A stretch of 47,937 nucleotides of DNA from Alphaproteobacteria bacterium UBA2903. GTDB lineage: Bacteria; Pseudomonadota; Alphaproteobacteria; CAAGCB01; CAG-977. A model generated the notes under the pieces. The model made no database searches, was not told the origin of the DNA, and worked only from the letters and a program-made list of their open reading frames with translations. The DNA is taken from contig DEDN01000028.1 of NCBI GenBank assembly GCA_002349565.1, positions 1 through 47,937 on the forward strand, read 5' to 3'. Each line of letters begins with the position of its first letter. Position 1 is the first letter of the stretch. The translations under genes were made by a program, and so were the position numbers. Positions 28,343 through 37,727 of the stretch are shown here, piece by piece.

Positions 28343-30025
28343 ATGACTGATTCAGCTGACACCTACCGCGTTTTGGCGCGCAAATACCGTCCCGCCGCGT
28401 TCGCGGATTTGGTCGGACAGGAAGCTCTTGTCCGCACTTTGAAAAACGCCATCGAAACGGGGCGCGTCGCGCAAGCTTACATGCTGACGGGCATTCGCGG
28501 CGTGGGCAAAACGACGTCCGCGCGCATCATCGCCCGCGCTTTGAACTGCGTCGGTCCCGACGGCAAAGGCGGCATGACCGCCAATCCCTGCGGCGTTTGC
28601 GAACACTGCCGCGCCATCGCGGAAGACCGCCACGTCGATGTCATCGAAATGAACGCGGCAAGCAACCGCGGCATCGACAACATCCGCGAAATCATTGAAA
28701 CGACGCGATACAATCCGACGTCGGCGCGCTTTAAAATCTACATCATCGACGAAGTCCACATGCTGACCAACGAAGCGTTCAACGCTTTGCTGAAAACGCT
28801 GGAAGAACCGCCCGAACGCGTCAAGTTCATTTTCGCGACGACGGAAATCCGCAAAGTGCCGACGACCGTTTTGTCGCGCTGTCAGCGTTTCGATTTGCGC
28901 CGCGTCGAACCCGAGCTTTTGACCGTCCACTTCAAAAACATCGTGCAAAAGGAAAACGTCGAAGCGGAAGACGAGGCTCTGCGCCTGATTGCCAAAGCCG
29001 CCGACGGTTCGGTGCGCGACGGGCTGTCTTTGCTGGATCAGGCGATTGCCCACGGCGGCGGCAAAGTCACGGCGGAATTCGTGCGCGCGATGATCGGACT
29101 GGCGGACAGGGCGGCAATCGTCGATTTGTTCGAAGCGTTGATGAAAGGCGACATTCACGCCGCTTTGGATTTGTTCAACCGACAATACGCGTCGGGCGCG
29201 GATCCGATGATTGTGCTGCAGGACTTGCTGGATTTGACGCATTGGATTACGCGCGTGAAAATCGCGCCCGAGCTGGCGGACGACCCGTCCATGGCACAAA
29301 CCGAGCGCGACCGCTGCGCCGCGCTTGCCAAAACGTTGCCGATGGGCGTTTTGACCCGCGACTGGCAAATGCTGTTGAAAGGCGTCGGCGAAGTTTTAAC
29401 CGCGCCGTCCGCAAAGCAAGCCGCCGAAATGGTCTTAATCCGTTTGGCGTATGCCGCGGAACTGCCTCCGCCCGCCGATTTGATTAAGGACATCAAAAAC
29501 ACGCCCGCGCCCGCTTTTACGCCGAGTCACTCTTCCGCGCCCGCAGGCTCCGATTGGGGCGGCGTGCGCGCCGTCGCCGGCGGCGTTCCGATGACGCAGG
29601 CGGCTCCCGCGCCGCAAGGAACGGTGATGTTCGACACTTTGGCGGACGTTGTCGCCTATGCGTACAAGCAAAAGGAAATGCTGTTCGCCTACAACCTGCA
29701 GAACTGCGTCAGTCTGGTTTCGTTCGAGCAGGGCAAAATCGAATTTTACCCCATGGAGCACACGCCCGCGAACTTGGCGTCCGACATGGCTGAAAAGCTG
29801 AAAGCGTGGACGGGCAAAACATGGCTGATTTCCGTCGTCAACAAGCAAGGCGGCAAAACCCTGCTGCAGGAAGCGCAGGAAACCAAAGCGAACCTGCGTA
29901 AAACGATGTCCGCAAATCCCGTTGTTTCGGCGGTCATCATGGCTTTTCCGGGGGCGAAAATCGATTCGATTCGCGAACGCGCCGAAGAAACCGACGACAC
30001 TTCAAATTCAGAGGATTACGAATGA
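28343..30025 (+). CDS. dnaX: DNA polymerase III subunits gamma and tau
   Basis: Clamp-loader ATPase. The 560-residue protein has Walker A GIRGVGKT (50-57), a four-cysteine zinc module (Cys69, 83, 86, 89), Walker B with Asp136-Glu137 (YIIDEVHML) and the SRC sensor motif (VLSRCQRF). The C-terminal part (about 390-560) carries an Ala/Pro linker and the tau-type polymerase-binding domain. No obvious A-rich slippery site for a short gamma product was seen. Its stop overlaps the ybaB start (ATGA at 30022-30025). Confidence 0.97.
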   Translation: MTDSADTYRVLARKYRPAAFADLVGQEALVRTLKNAIETGRVAQAYMLTGIRGVGKTTSARIIARALNCVGPDGKGGMTANPCGVCEHCRAIAEDRHVDVIEMNAASNRGIDNIREIIETTRYNPTSARFKIYIIDEVHMLTNEAFNALLKTLEEPPERVKFIFATTEIRKVPTTVLSRCQRFDLRRVEPELLTVHFKNIVQKENVEAEDEALRLIAKAADGSVRDGLSLLDQAIAHGGGKVTAEFVRAMIGLADRAAIVDLFEALMKGDIHAALDLFNRQYASGADPMIVLQDLLDLTHWITRVKIAPELADDPSMAQTERDRCAALAKTLPMGVLTRDWQMLLKGVGEVLTAPSAKQAAEMVLIRLAYAAELPPPADLIKDIKNTPAPAFTPSHSSAPAGSDWGGVRAVAGGVPMTQAAPAPQGTVMFDTLADVVAYAYKQKEMLFAYNLQNCVSLVSFEQGKIEFYPMEHTPANLASDMAEKLKAWTGKTWLISVVNKQGGKTLLQEAQETKANLRKTMSANPVVSAVIMAFPGAKIDSIRERAEETDDTSNSEDYE

Positions 30026-30333
30026 AAAACTTTGCCGACATTATGAAAAAAGCGCAGCAAATGCAGCAGAAAATGACCGATATGCAAAAAGAGCTTGAAT
30101 CCGCCGAAGTCACAGGCGCGGCGGGCGCGGGCATGGTGCAGGTCGTCATGACGGGCGACGGCAAAGCGCGCAAAGTCAGCATCGACCCGTCGGTCGCGCA
30201 AGATACCGAAGTGCTGGAAGATTTGCTGGTTGTCGCAATTAACGACGCGCGGCAAAAAGCCGACGAACTGGTCGCGCAGAAAACCGACGCGATGAAAAGC
30301 GGGCTGAATTTGCCCTTTAAACTGCCGTTCTAA
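30022..30333 (+). CDS. ybaB: YbaB/EbfC nucleoid-associated protein
   Basis: A 103-residue dimeric DNA-binding protein. It has the typical layout of an N-terminal helix rich in Gln/Met (MKKAQQMQQKMTDMQKEL), the central beta segment VQVVMTGDGKARKVSIDPS and a C-terminal helix. It is coupled to dnaX through a 4-base overlap and is followed by recR after six bases, the standard trio. Confidence 0.95.
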   Translation: MKNFADIMKKAQQMQQKMTDMQKELESAEVTGAAGAGMVQVVMTGDGKARKVSIDPSVAQDTEVLEDLLVVAINDARQKADELVAQKTDAMKSGLNLPFKLPF

Positions 30334-30339
30334 AAGAAA

Positions 30340-30921
30340 ATGTCCGAAATCGAAACGCTGATTCGTCTGTTTTCCCGATTGCCGGGGTTCGGGACGCGTT
30401 CCGCGCGCCGCACGGTTCTGTATTTGATAAAGCGGCGCGAATCGCAGTTGATTCCGTTGGAAAAAGCGATTCAAGACGTTATCGACACTGTTCAAATCTG
30501 CCCGATTTGCGGCAATCTGGATTCGCAAAGCCCGTGCGCCGTCTGCGCTGATTCGCGCCGTGACGATTCGACGATTTGCGTCGTGCAGGATGTCGCGGAT
30601 TTGTGGGCAATCGACCGTTCGGGCGCGTTCAAAGGACGCTATCACGTTTTGGGCGGCTTGCTGTCCGCGATTGACGGCACGGGTCCCGAAGAATTGCGCC
30701 TGCCCGCCCTTGAACGGCGGATTCGCGAAAACAATACGGCGGAACTGATTTTGGCTTTGCCCGCCACCGTCGACGGACAAACGACCGCGCATTACATCGC
30801 CGAACGGTTCAAGGATTTGCCCTTGAAAATCTCGTCCTTGGCGCAAGGAATCCCCGTCGGCGGCGAATTGGACTATCTGGACGACGGCACAATCCAAACC
30901 GCGTTAAGGGCGCGGCGTTAA
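30340..30921 (+). CDS. recR: Recombination mediator RecR
   Basis: Works with RecF and RecO to load RecA at gaps. The 193-residue protein has the N-terminal helix-hairpin-helix (LPGFGTRSARR), a C4 zinc finger (Cys54, 57, 66, 69; CPICGNLDSQSPCAVC) and a Toprim domain (ICVVQDVADLWAIDRSG). The last bases overlap the convergent murD-type gene. The ribosome-binding site is weak, so translation is probably coupled to ybaB. Confidence 0.96.
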   Translation: MSEIETLIRLFSRLPGFGTRSARRTVLYLIKRRESQLIPLEKAIQDVIDTVQICPICGNLDSQSPCAVCADSRRDDSTICVVQDVADLWAIDRSGAFKGRYHVLGGLLSAIDGTGPEELRLPALERRIRENNTAELILALPATVDGQTTAHYIAERFKDLPLKISSLAQGIPVGGELDYLDDGTIQTALRARR

Positions 30922-32186
30922 AGCGCGGCGACGCATTGGGCGAAAATGTCGCCCCGTTCTTCAAAATTCTTATAGACTCCGTAGCTGGGCGCGGCGGGCG
31001 ACAACAGCACCAAATCGCCCGCGTTGGCAGCTTTGGCGGCGGATTCGACCGCGTTGGTCATATCGGTCGCTTCGACGGAAAAACCGCCCTTTTCCCGAAT
31101 CATGCGCGCCAAACGTTCCCCCGTCGGCGGCAAAGTCACGACTTGGATTCCTTTACGCACCACAAAATCGGCAAGCTCGGTATAATCCTGTTTTCTGTCG
31201 TATCCGCCCGCGATTAAAACGATTTTCGTTTCGGGAAAAGACTTGAGCGCCGCCAGAGTCGATTCGGGCGTGGTCGCGATGCTGTCGTCCACAAAGCGCA
31301 ATCCGTGCCGAACGGGCAATTCCTGCAAACGGTGAGGCAACGCGTGGAACGTTTTCAGCGCGTCTTCGCACAAGAATAAATCGCCGCCCGCCAATTTGAC
31401 CGCCGTCAAAGCCGCGCACACGTTTTTCAAGTTGTGTTCGCCTTTCAAATTCACCGCAGAAATCGGAAACAGCTTTTCGATTCCGTCGTAAAACAACCCG
31501 TTTTCGATGTGAATCGCGTCGGGCGCGTCAAAATAAACCGCGTTTTGAGCCGCGGGCAGATAACGCGACAGCCGCGGATTGTTCGCGTTCAAAACCACGG
31601 GCGCGCTGTCGGGACGCACGCGCACGATGTTCAGTTTGTCCTGATAATAGCGTTCATGCGATCCGTGCCAGTCGATATGTTCGGGATACAGATTCAAAAC
31701 AACGCTGATGTCAAAGCCTTGTTCCAAATCCGCCGCTTGATAACTGGACACTTCCAAAACAAAAACGTCGTAATCGTCGACTTTGTCGGCATACGAAATC
31801 GACGGTACGCCGATATTGCCGCACAAAGCGACTTTTTTGCCCTGTTCGCTCAGCAAACGGGCGACAAGGGACGAGGTCGTCGATTTGCCTTTTGTGCCCG
31901 TGATTCCAATCAGCAAAGGCTTTTTCGGGCTTAACCGCGCAGCTTGGACAAACAAATTCGTCGCGGTGGTAAAAGTCGCCCCCGCTTGCTTTGCCGCCGC
32001 GATTTCGGGACGGTAACGGCTGATTCCGGGGGATTTGACAATAACGCCTTCCAGCGGTTCGGTCAGCGGATCTTCGACGATTTTGACCGTACAGCCGCGT
32101 TTTTGCAAAAATTCGGCGCAAGCATGCCCTTCGCGTCCCGCGCCCCAGACGGTAACAGGACTATTCTTCAAGCTTTCCAACAGCAT
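30918..32186 (-). CDS. murD: MurD-type UDP-MurNAc-L-alanine:glutamate ligase (MurD2-like)
   Basis: A 422-residue Mur ligase. The ATP loop is TGTKGKST (97-104), with LEVSSYQ, LNLYPEHIDWHGS and the C-terminal DDSIATTPEST and LLSPAAPSYG segments. It is short for MurD (usually 440-470), with a reduced N-terminal domain. Its gene overlaps the upstream murL-type gene by 26 bases, and this pairing is the one known for MurD2, which adds L-glutamate rather than D-glutamate. The start at 32186 is chosen because GAAAGG then lies eight bases upstream; an ATG two codons earlier has only two. The L-Glu specificity is inferred from the partner gene. Confidence 0.88.
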   Translation of the reverse strand: MLLESLKNSPVTVWGAGREGHACAEFLQKRGCTVKIVEDPLTEPLEGVIVKSPGISRYRPEIAAAKQAGATFTTATNLFVQAARLSPKKPLLIGITGTKGKSTTSSLVARLLSEQGKKVALCGNIGVPSISYADKVDDYDVFVLEVSSYQAADLEQGFDISVVLNLYPEHIDWHGSHERYYQDKLNIVRVRPDSAPVVLNANNPRLSRYLPAAQNAVYFDAPDAIHIENGLFYDGIEKLFPISAVNLKGEHNLKNVCAALTAVKLAGGDLFLCEDALKTFHALPHRLQELPVRHGLRFVDDSIATTPESTLAALKSFPETKIVLIAGGYDRKQDYTELADFVVRKGIQVVTLPPTGERLARMIREKGGFSVEATDMTNAVESAAKAANAGDLVLLSPAAPSYGVYKNFEERGDIFAQCVAAL

Positions 32187-33498
32187 TTTCATATCCTTTC
32201 GGAATCAAATGCGCGGACGAAAAGGAAAAAATCTTGGCTTCAAGCTCCTTTTCCCGCGCGGCGTATTTTTCCATAACGGCGGATTTCAAAGCGGCGACAA
32301 CGGCGTCCGATTCCCATTCGGGGCGGCGGCACAGCTGCAAAAACGCCCACGCGGATTCGTCGATTTCTCCGACACATTCAAACGGTTTGAACGCGCTTAA
32401 TCCCAGCAAACGGCGGAAGCCTTCGGTTTGTTCGGCTTCGTTCAGCGGATTGCGGGCGAAAACGGCGGAAACGCGTTCTTTGCCCATAAACGGCGCCAGC
32501 GCCAAAAACACAAAGCGGCATTTGTCGCAATCGCCGCACCAGCGGTCGAGCCGCTTTGTTTCATCCAGCCGAAACGCTTTGTTGCAGCTGGTAAACACCG
32601 CGTCGTATTTTTTGATTCGAGCGAACTTGCTGGCAATCGACAGCTCCGACAAAGGACGCAAAAACGAAAAATAACGAAAATCGGGCAGAACGTCCGCCGT
32701 CAAATCGGCAAAAGCGCGCTCGAATTCAATCGATTTGCTCCATTGATGATTGACCGTGCGCCCGTTTAAAGTCGTGTTGCCGACGTTTGCCGATCGTTCG
32801 TTTGGTATCGCGACGTCCGAAAAATCGTAAATCACCGCCGCCAGCATCAAAATAAACGCGATAATGCCCGTCACGGGCACATGTCCGTTCAGCGCGCCCG
32901 ATTCGTTTAGCGCTTTCAGATTCGGCGAGATTTTACGGACGACCTCGATGGATTCCAATCCCGAAACGGCAATCGTGTCCTTTATCGGACGCGGCAGCCC
33001 CACCGAAAACAGCACGGGCGAAATCCCCGCCGATTTCAGCGTTTCAAGCGTTACAATCGAATCTTTGCCGCCGCCGACGGGCGCAATCGTCCTTTGCTTT
33101 AAACGGATTTGGCACTTTTCGGACTTTGATTCCCCGAAAGGAAACACGATTTTCGGATCGACTTGGTTGCGATAGGAAAACTCGCCCAATCCCGATTGAT
33201 AGAACAGATTGAAAAAGTCCGCTTCCTTTTCGGAAAGAGTCGTCGATTCGACGCGGATTCGTTCGGGAATGTACGCTTTGTAATAACTGACCCCCGCCGC
33301 CAAATGAAGCAGACGCAAGCACGCGTTCACGGCGGCGCGGCGCGTTTCGTCAAAAGCGGGCGCGTTTAAAAACGACACGGTTTCATCGAATTCGACAAAG
33401 TCGTCAAAACCGTAAACCAATTGCGCCGTCATCGCCGTTTCGTCGAAAAAACAGCGTTTGAACCGAAAGCTCTGCACTTGCGCCCTGTCGGGAAACAT
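32161..33498 (-). CDS. murL: MurL-type UDP-MurNAc-L-Ala-L-Glu epimerase
   Basis: A 445-residue protein matching the MurL family, which uses ATP and magnesium to invert the terminal L-Glu of UDP-MurNAc-L-Ala-L-Glu to D-Glu. Visible marks are a PP-loop-like VGGGKDS (141-147), the segment PNERSANVGNTTLNGRTVNH followed by KSIEFE, and a Cys cluster (Cys305, 321, 324, 327; WCGDCDKCRF). The start at 33498 fits the aaaagggg ribosome-binding site better than the ATG two codons upstream; longer in-frame starts are unsupported. It is cotranscribed with the murD-type ligase. The family assignment is from recalled motifs, not a search. Confidence 0.85.
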   Translation of the reverse strand: MFPDRAQVQSFRFKRCFFDETAMTAQLVYGFDDFVEFDETVSFLNAPAFDETRRAAVNACLRLLHLAAGVSYYKAYIPERIRVESTTLSEKEADFFNLFYQSGLGEFSYRNQVDPKIVFPFGESKSEKCQIRLKQRTIAPVGGGKDSIVTLETLKSAGISPVLFSVGLPRPIKDTIAVSGLESIEVVRKISPNLKALNESGALNGHVPVTGIIAFILMLAAVIYDFSDVAIPNERSANVGNTTLNGRTVNHQWSKSIEFERAFADLTADVLPDFRYFSFLRPLSELSIASKFARIKKYDAVFTSCNKAFRLDETKRLDRWCGDCDKCRFVFLALAPFMGKERVSAVFARNPLNEAEQTEGFRRLLGLSAFKPFECVGEIDESAWAFLQLCRRPEWESDAVVAALKSAVMEKYAAREKELEAKIFSFSSAHLIPKGYENAVGKLEE

Positions 33499-33518
33499 AA
33501 CCATCCCCTTTTGTTTCA

Positions 33519-33553
33519 AAGCGGGTATTATACACCGCTTGTCAAAAAAACAA
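33519..33553 (-). promoter_or_regulatory. murL promoter with an inverted repeat around the -10
   Basis: Minus-strand TTGTTT (33548-33553), a 16-base spacer and a perfect TATAAT (33526-33531). The -10 lies between inverted arms aagcgg (33519-33524) and ccgctt (33535-33540), a layout suited to an operator. It is in the short divergent gap next to the Sel1 gene at 33580. Confidence 0.6.
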
Positions 33554-33579
33554 TGGCTTTTTTGAACAAAGGGCTTAAA

Positions 33580-34215
33580 ATGGCGCGTATGAAGAAAAGT
33601 TTGAAGATTTTTACCGTTGTTTTCGTCCTTGCCGCCGTTGCCGCGGGGGGATTTTACGCCGTTTCGAACAAACATCCCGCGAATAAAACAAATCAAGGCA
33701 TGCTTGCCTATCAAGCAGGGGACTATCAAACGGCTTTTGAAATTTTTTCAGCCCAAAACGCGGTGGAAAACCCCGAAGCCCCCTTTATCGTCGGAGCGAT
33801 GTACTTTGCCGGACAAGGGGTTGAACAAAACGAAGAAAAGGCGTTCTTTTACTATGAACAAGCCGCCGATTTCGGATATGTCCCCGCGCAAACGACTTTG
33901 GCAATGCTGTACGCGCACAAACACCGCTGGGACGACGCCTACGCTTTTGCCCGAAAAGCGGCGGAAAACGGCGATATTGAAGCGCAAATGCTGCTGGCGG
34001 GCTGGTATGAAAACGGGGCGGGACGCCCGTTCGATATGCAAAAAGCCGTTCATTTTTACGAATTGGCGGCAAAAAACGGCGATCTGAACGCCAAAACAGC
34101 CCTTTACCTGATTTACAAAGAGGGTAAAAAAGGCTTTCCCGCCAACGAATTTGCGGCGGGACGGTGGCTGCGCGTTCTGCAAAAGCAAAAAGCATTGATA
34201 AAGAAACTGCAATGA
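33580..34215 (+). CDS. Membrane-anchored Sel1-repeat protein
   Basis: A 211-residue protein with one N-terminal membrane helix (about 7-26, IFTVVFVLAAVAAGGFYAV) and the rest outside, made of four to five Sel1-like repeats (for example APFIVGAMYFAGQGVEQNEEKA and AQMLLAGWYENGAGRPF). aaaggg lies six bases before the ATG at 33580; longer upstream starts would run across the murL promoter. It overlaps the next Sel1 gene by four bases (ATGA), so the two are coupled. Sel1 proteins commonly act as scaffolds for envelope or signalling complexes; the partner here is unknown. Confidence 0.8.
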   Translation: MARMKKSLKIFTVVFVLAAVAAGGFYAVSNKHPANKTNQGMLAYQAGDYQTAFEIFSAQNAVENPEAPFIVGAMYFAGQGVEQNEEKAFFYYEQAADFGYVPAQTTLAMLYAHKHRWDDAYAFARKAAENGDIEAQMLLAGWYENGAGRPFDMQKAVHFYELAAKNGDLNAKTALYLIYKEGKKGFPANEFAAGRWLRVLQKQKALIKKLQ

Positions 34216-35648
34216 AGCGGCTGTTCCTTTTCTGCTGTCTTTTCTGTCTGCCCGCTTATGCCGTCGAACAGCCGAAAGACACATTCGACGACGGCGCGAA
34301 CGCTTTTGCCGCGGGCAACTATGACGAAGCCGAGCGCATTCTGAAACTGCACGTCAAAGAACAGCCGAGCGCGGTTTATCTGCTGCGTTTGATCAACGCC
34401 CTGAAAAAAAAGAATACGAGCGCGCCTTCTTATGCCGCCGCTTTGGAAAAACTGAACAAAGGCGATCTGTCCGCTTTTGCCGCATTGGGCATCATTCCCC
34501 GCTACCATGCGGAAATATCGGGCATTGCGGGCAGCATGTATCTGAATACGCTTGTCGGCAACGCAAAACGCGGCTATACGGACGCCCGCTACAAGCTGGC
34601 TTTGCTGTATCAGGAAGGCATCGGCGTTCCGCGCAGTTTCAAAACCGCCGCCGAAAACTTCAAAGCCGCCGCCGAAAAAGGGCATCTGAATGCGCTGAAC
34701 TCCATCGGACTGTACACGCGGTTCGGCATCGGCACAAAAGCCGACGAAGCAGCCGCCGAAAAATATTTCAAGCAAGCCGTCCTGCTGAACAACCCGTACG
34801 CTTTTTATAATCTGGCGCGGTATTATCTGGATAAAAAAGATTACGTTCAGGCGTTTGTTCTGGCGGACGTCGGGCGCAATCATCTGGATAAAAGCGTTGA
34901 CGCAAAAACCGTCCGCCGTTTTACCGATTTGCGGAAAAAAGCCAACAAAAAACTGACGCCGCTGCAAAAAGCGTACTTGACGCGCTTTCTGCCGTTCTGG
35001 CTGTCCTCCGTTTTGACCAAAGACGATTTGAACGGCAGGATTTATCCCCAAAAACTGCCTTTGCCGCCTGCCGCCATGATTCGTGAAACAACGTTCCTGT
35101 TCCCGTTGAAGCGCGACGCTTTCGACGGCAAATACAAAACGTTTTTTCCATTCATGCCCGCTTGGGTTCCGTTCGATATCAATCAGCCGACCAACCCCGC
35201 TTTGCAGGGGAAGAACCCGACCGCGCCGTTTCCCGAAAGCGACGAGGTTATCCGCGCGTTGTATTTTCGCGCCGCCAACCCGTCGACGATTCACTTGACA
35301 TTGGACAAGCCCGAAAGCGCGATCCCCGTCATGACGGGCGATGTTTTCGAAATCATCGTTTATACCAAGCTGCATGAAACCGAAACAACGCTGAAAGGCG
35401 CGCACAAATATATTGAAAACACCGACTACAAAATCGTTTTGGAAAGCGCGGACGGTGCCTTAATCACCGACTACAAGCCCGTTTTGACGCCTTTGTCGAT
35501 TGAAACCCGCGATTCGGAAACGTGGCTGAGCCAAGTCTTTGAAGCCAAAAAACCGGGAATCGCCCGCATCCGTTTTGTTCCGACATCGCCCGACGGGTTT
35601 GCCCATACGCTGACGGTGCAAATATCGAACGGCAAATTACCGCAATAG
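34212..35648 (+). CDS. Secreted Sel1-repeat protein with C-terminal beta domain
   Basis: A 478-residue exported protein: signal peptide MKRLFLFCCLFCLPAYA, TPR/Sel1-like repeats to about residue 230 (ARYKLALLYQEGIGVPRS, ALNSIGLYTRFGIGTK), and a beta-rich C-terminal region (about 270-478) with no recognised family. The start at 34212 overlaps the stop of the preceding Sel1 gene; an in-frame ATG at 34164 would remove the signal peptide from the N-terminus. The 3' end overlaps the convergent dsbD-type gene by 12 bases. Function unknown; probably periplasmic. Confidence 0.78.
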   Translation: MKRLFLFCCLFCLPAYAVEQPKDTFDDGANAFAAGNYDEAERILKLHVKEQPSAVYLLRLINALKKKNTSAPSYAAALEKLNKGDLSAFAALGIIPRYHAEISGIAGSMYLNTLVGNAKRGYTDARYKLALLYQEGIGVPRSFKTAAENFKAAAEKGHLNALNSIGLYTRFGIGTKADEAAAEKYFKQAVLLNNPYAFYNLARYYLDKKDYVQAFVLADVGRNHLDKSVDAKTVRRFTDLRKKANKKLTPLQKAYLTRFLPFWLSSVLTKDDLNGRIYPQKLPLPPAAMIRETTFLFPLKRDAFDGKYKTFFPFMPAWVPFDINQPTNPALQGKNPTAPFPESDEVIRALYFRAANPSTIHLTLDKPESAIPVMTGDVFEIIVYTKLHETETTLKGAHKYIENTDYKIVLESADGALITDYKPVLTPLSIETRDSETWLSQVFEAKKPGIARIRFVPTSPDGFAHTLTVQISNGKLPQ

Positions 35649-37649
35649 CGTCAAAATTTCGGACGGCGTAACGATTTGCGGCAAAATCACGGGTTTTTCG
35701 GCATAAGGCGCGTAATACACATACAGCGGTATCCCGCCGCGCCCGAAACTTTCGATTGCCGCCGTGATACTGTCGTCGCGCGTCGTCCAATCCCCCAAAA
35801 ACGCCGCAACGCCTTTTTCATTGAACGCTTTGACCGTATCGGCATCGGCGAACGTCGTTTTGTCGTTGACCAGACAGGTCAGACACCACTTTGCCGAAAA
35901 TTTCAAAAACACGGGGAGTCCCTGTTGGCGGAAGCTTTCAACCGTGTCCGCCCGATAATCAATCCATTCGATTTTATCCGCCGCCGTTTCCCGTTTCGGC
36001 GCAACGCTTGACAAAGCGCAGCCGATGCTCAGCAGCGTCAAAACAACGGCAAAGCCCGCCCACGGCTTGAATTTCGGAAAACTTTGCGCCACGCCGCACA
36101 GCCATACCGCAAAAGCGACCAGCGTCAAACAAGTCAATGCCCATGCCAGCGCCAAAGATCCCTCCTGCGCCGCCAGCACCCACAGCAGCCATGCCGCCGC
36201 GCCGAACAGCGGAAAAGCCAGAAAACGGCGGAACAGCATCAGCCACGCCCCCGGTTTGGGCAGAAACTTCGCGGTTTGCGGGAAAAATCCCAATATAAGG
36301 AACGGCATTGCCAAACCGACTCCCATCATCAGCAGAACCGCCATAGTCACGGGCGCGGGATTCATCAGCCCGTATCCCAAAGCCACCCCCATAAACGGAG
36401 CGGCGCAAGGACTGGCGACGAACACCGCCAGAACCCCCGTCCCGAAATGCCCCAAGCCGTGCTTGAAATTCATTCCGAAGCCCGCCAGTCTTTCCCCCAC
36501 GGCAACCATATCGGAAAACAGCAGTCCCAAAAAGAACATAAACAGGCTTAAAAACAGCACGAACGGCGGGTATTGCAGCTGAAATCCCCACCCCAGCTCA
36601 GCCCCCGCGCGGCGCAAAGCGACCAAAACCGCCCCGATAACGGCAAAAGACGCCAAAACCCCCGCCGTGTACAGCAAAGCTTCGCGTTTCATTTGCGTTT
36701 TGTCTGTTTTGGCGGACAGCAGACTGAATGCTTTCAGCGACAAAACGGGAAACACGCACGGCATCAAATTCAGCAAAAATCCGCCCAGCAAAGCGAAAAA
36801 CAGCGCGCTTAAAAATTCGCGCCAGACAAAAGTTTCAAATACGGGCAAAGATTCAGCCGTGCGTTCCGCCGCCACGTCAAACGCCGCCGTTTTATCGCCA
36901 AAATTATTGTAAAAAACAACCGTTCCCGCCAGTTTTTCGGGACTTTCGAAATCTTCGGGCAGGGCTTTGGTCAGAAACAAAAACGCGCTGCCGTCTTTGA
37001 TTTTCAGCGTTTGGGGCACATTGTGCGTCAGCACTTTGCCGCCGTCGGGGAAAAAGTAAGCTTTTTCGGCTTTGGCGGGTTTGGGCAGGCGCAGCACGAA
37101 TCCGCCGTCCGTTTCATAAAACACCGCATCCGCCCACGGCTGAGCCAAATCGTTCAAAACGGCTGTCAGTTCGCTGTTTTCCTCGCCTTCGATTCCCGCC
37201 GCGACAAAAGCCGTCGGTTCGGCTTGCATCGGGACGCATTCATCTTTGCACGCCAGCCATGTCGCTTTGGCTTTGATTTGCAGGATTTCGCCCGTTTTCA
37301 GGTGTTCCGGGGCTTGGATTTCGATCGGAAAGTATGCTTGCCCGTGGTAGCCGTATTCAGTCAGCGATCCGACGGAAAATTTTTCGGGAACAGTCCATAC
37401 CCGTCCCGTTTCGGAAAAACCGTCGGGCAAAGTCAGTTTTATTTCGGTCGGTTCCCCCGCATCGCCCGCGTTTTTCCAATAAACATGCCACCCTTGGGGC
37501 ATGGTCAGCTTCAAAGCGACAAACAGCTTTCCCGCGGGGCGGATACCCTCTTTTTGAGTAATCAGATCCGCGGAAATCGGTGCCTGCGCGGACGCCCGAA
37601 ACGGGAAAAACACCGAAAATAACCAAAAAACAAATAAAAGCCGTTTCAT
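35637..37649 (-). CDS. dsbD: DsbD/ScsB-type transmembrane thiol:disulfide interchange protein
   Basis: A 670-residue protein that carries reducing power from cytoplasmic thioredoxin to periplasmic proteins. The signal peptide (to about SAQA, residue 22) is followed by an N-terminal periplasmic domain with Cys134 and Cys138 (WLACKDECVPM), an eight-helix membrane domain with the two conserved Pro-flanked cysteines (NLMPCVFPVL and VASPCAAPFMG), and a C-terminal thioredoxin domain with Cys589-L-T-Cys592 and the cis-proline loop GGIPLYVYY. All three redox pairs are intact. The long N-terminal domain is more like ScsB than enterobacterial DsbD. Confidence 0.92.
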   Translation of the reverse strand: MKRLLFVFWLFSVFFPFRASAQAPISADLITQKEGIRPAGKLFVALKLTMPQGWHVYWKNAGDAGEPTEIKLTLPDGFSETGRVWTVPEKFSVGSLTEYGYHGQAYFPIEIQAPEHLKTGEILQIKAKATWLACKDECVPMQAEPTAFVAAGIEGEENSELTAVLNDLAQPWADAVFYETDGGFVLRLPKPAKAEKAYFFPDGGKVLTHNVPQTLKIKDGSAFLFLTKALPEDFESPEKLAGTVVFYNNFGDKTAAFDVAAERTAESLPVFETFVWREFLSALFFALLGGFLLNLMPCVFPVLSLKAFSLLSAKTDKTQMKREALLYTAGVLASFAVIGAVLVALRRAGAELGWGFQLQYPPFVLFLSLFMFFLGLLFSDMVAVGERLAGFGMNFKHGLGHFGTGVLAVFVASPCAAPFMGVALGYGLMNPAPVTMAVLLMMGVGLAMPFLILGFFPQTAKFLPKPGAWLMLFRRFLAFPLFGAAAWLLWVLAAQEGSLALAWALTCLTLVAFAVWLCGVAQSFPKFKPWAGFAVVLTLLSIGCALSSVAPKRETAADKIEWIDYRADTVESFRQQGLPVFLKFSAKWCLTCLVNDKTTFADADTVKAFNEKGVAAFLGDWTTRDDSITAAIESFGRGGIPLYVYYAPYAEKPVILPQIVTPSEILTLLR

Positions 37650-37727
37650 TTTTCGCTCTTTTAGCTTAGAATTTTTTTACCGCGTCGTTTACCGCCGCTT
37701 TTGTTCATTATTTAAGGATATAGGCTC

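Noticed and set aside
28343..30025. Programmed frameshift in dnaX producing gamma
   Set aside because: I saw no A-rich slippery heptamer with a downstream stem at the expected place, so I did not call it.
32161..33729. A longer murL product starting upstream at 33729
   Set aside because: The extra 77 residues run back through the promoter and into the divergent Sel1 gene, have no ribosome-binding site and look non-coding.
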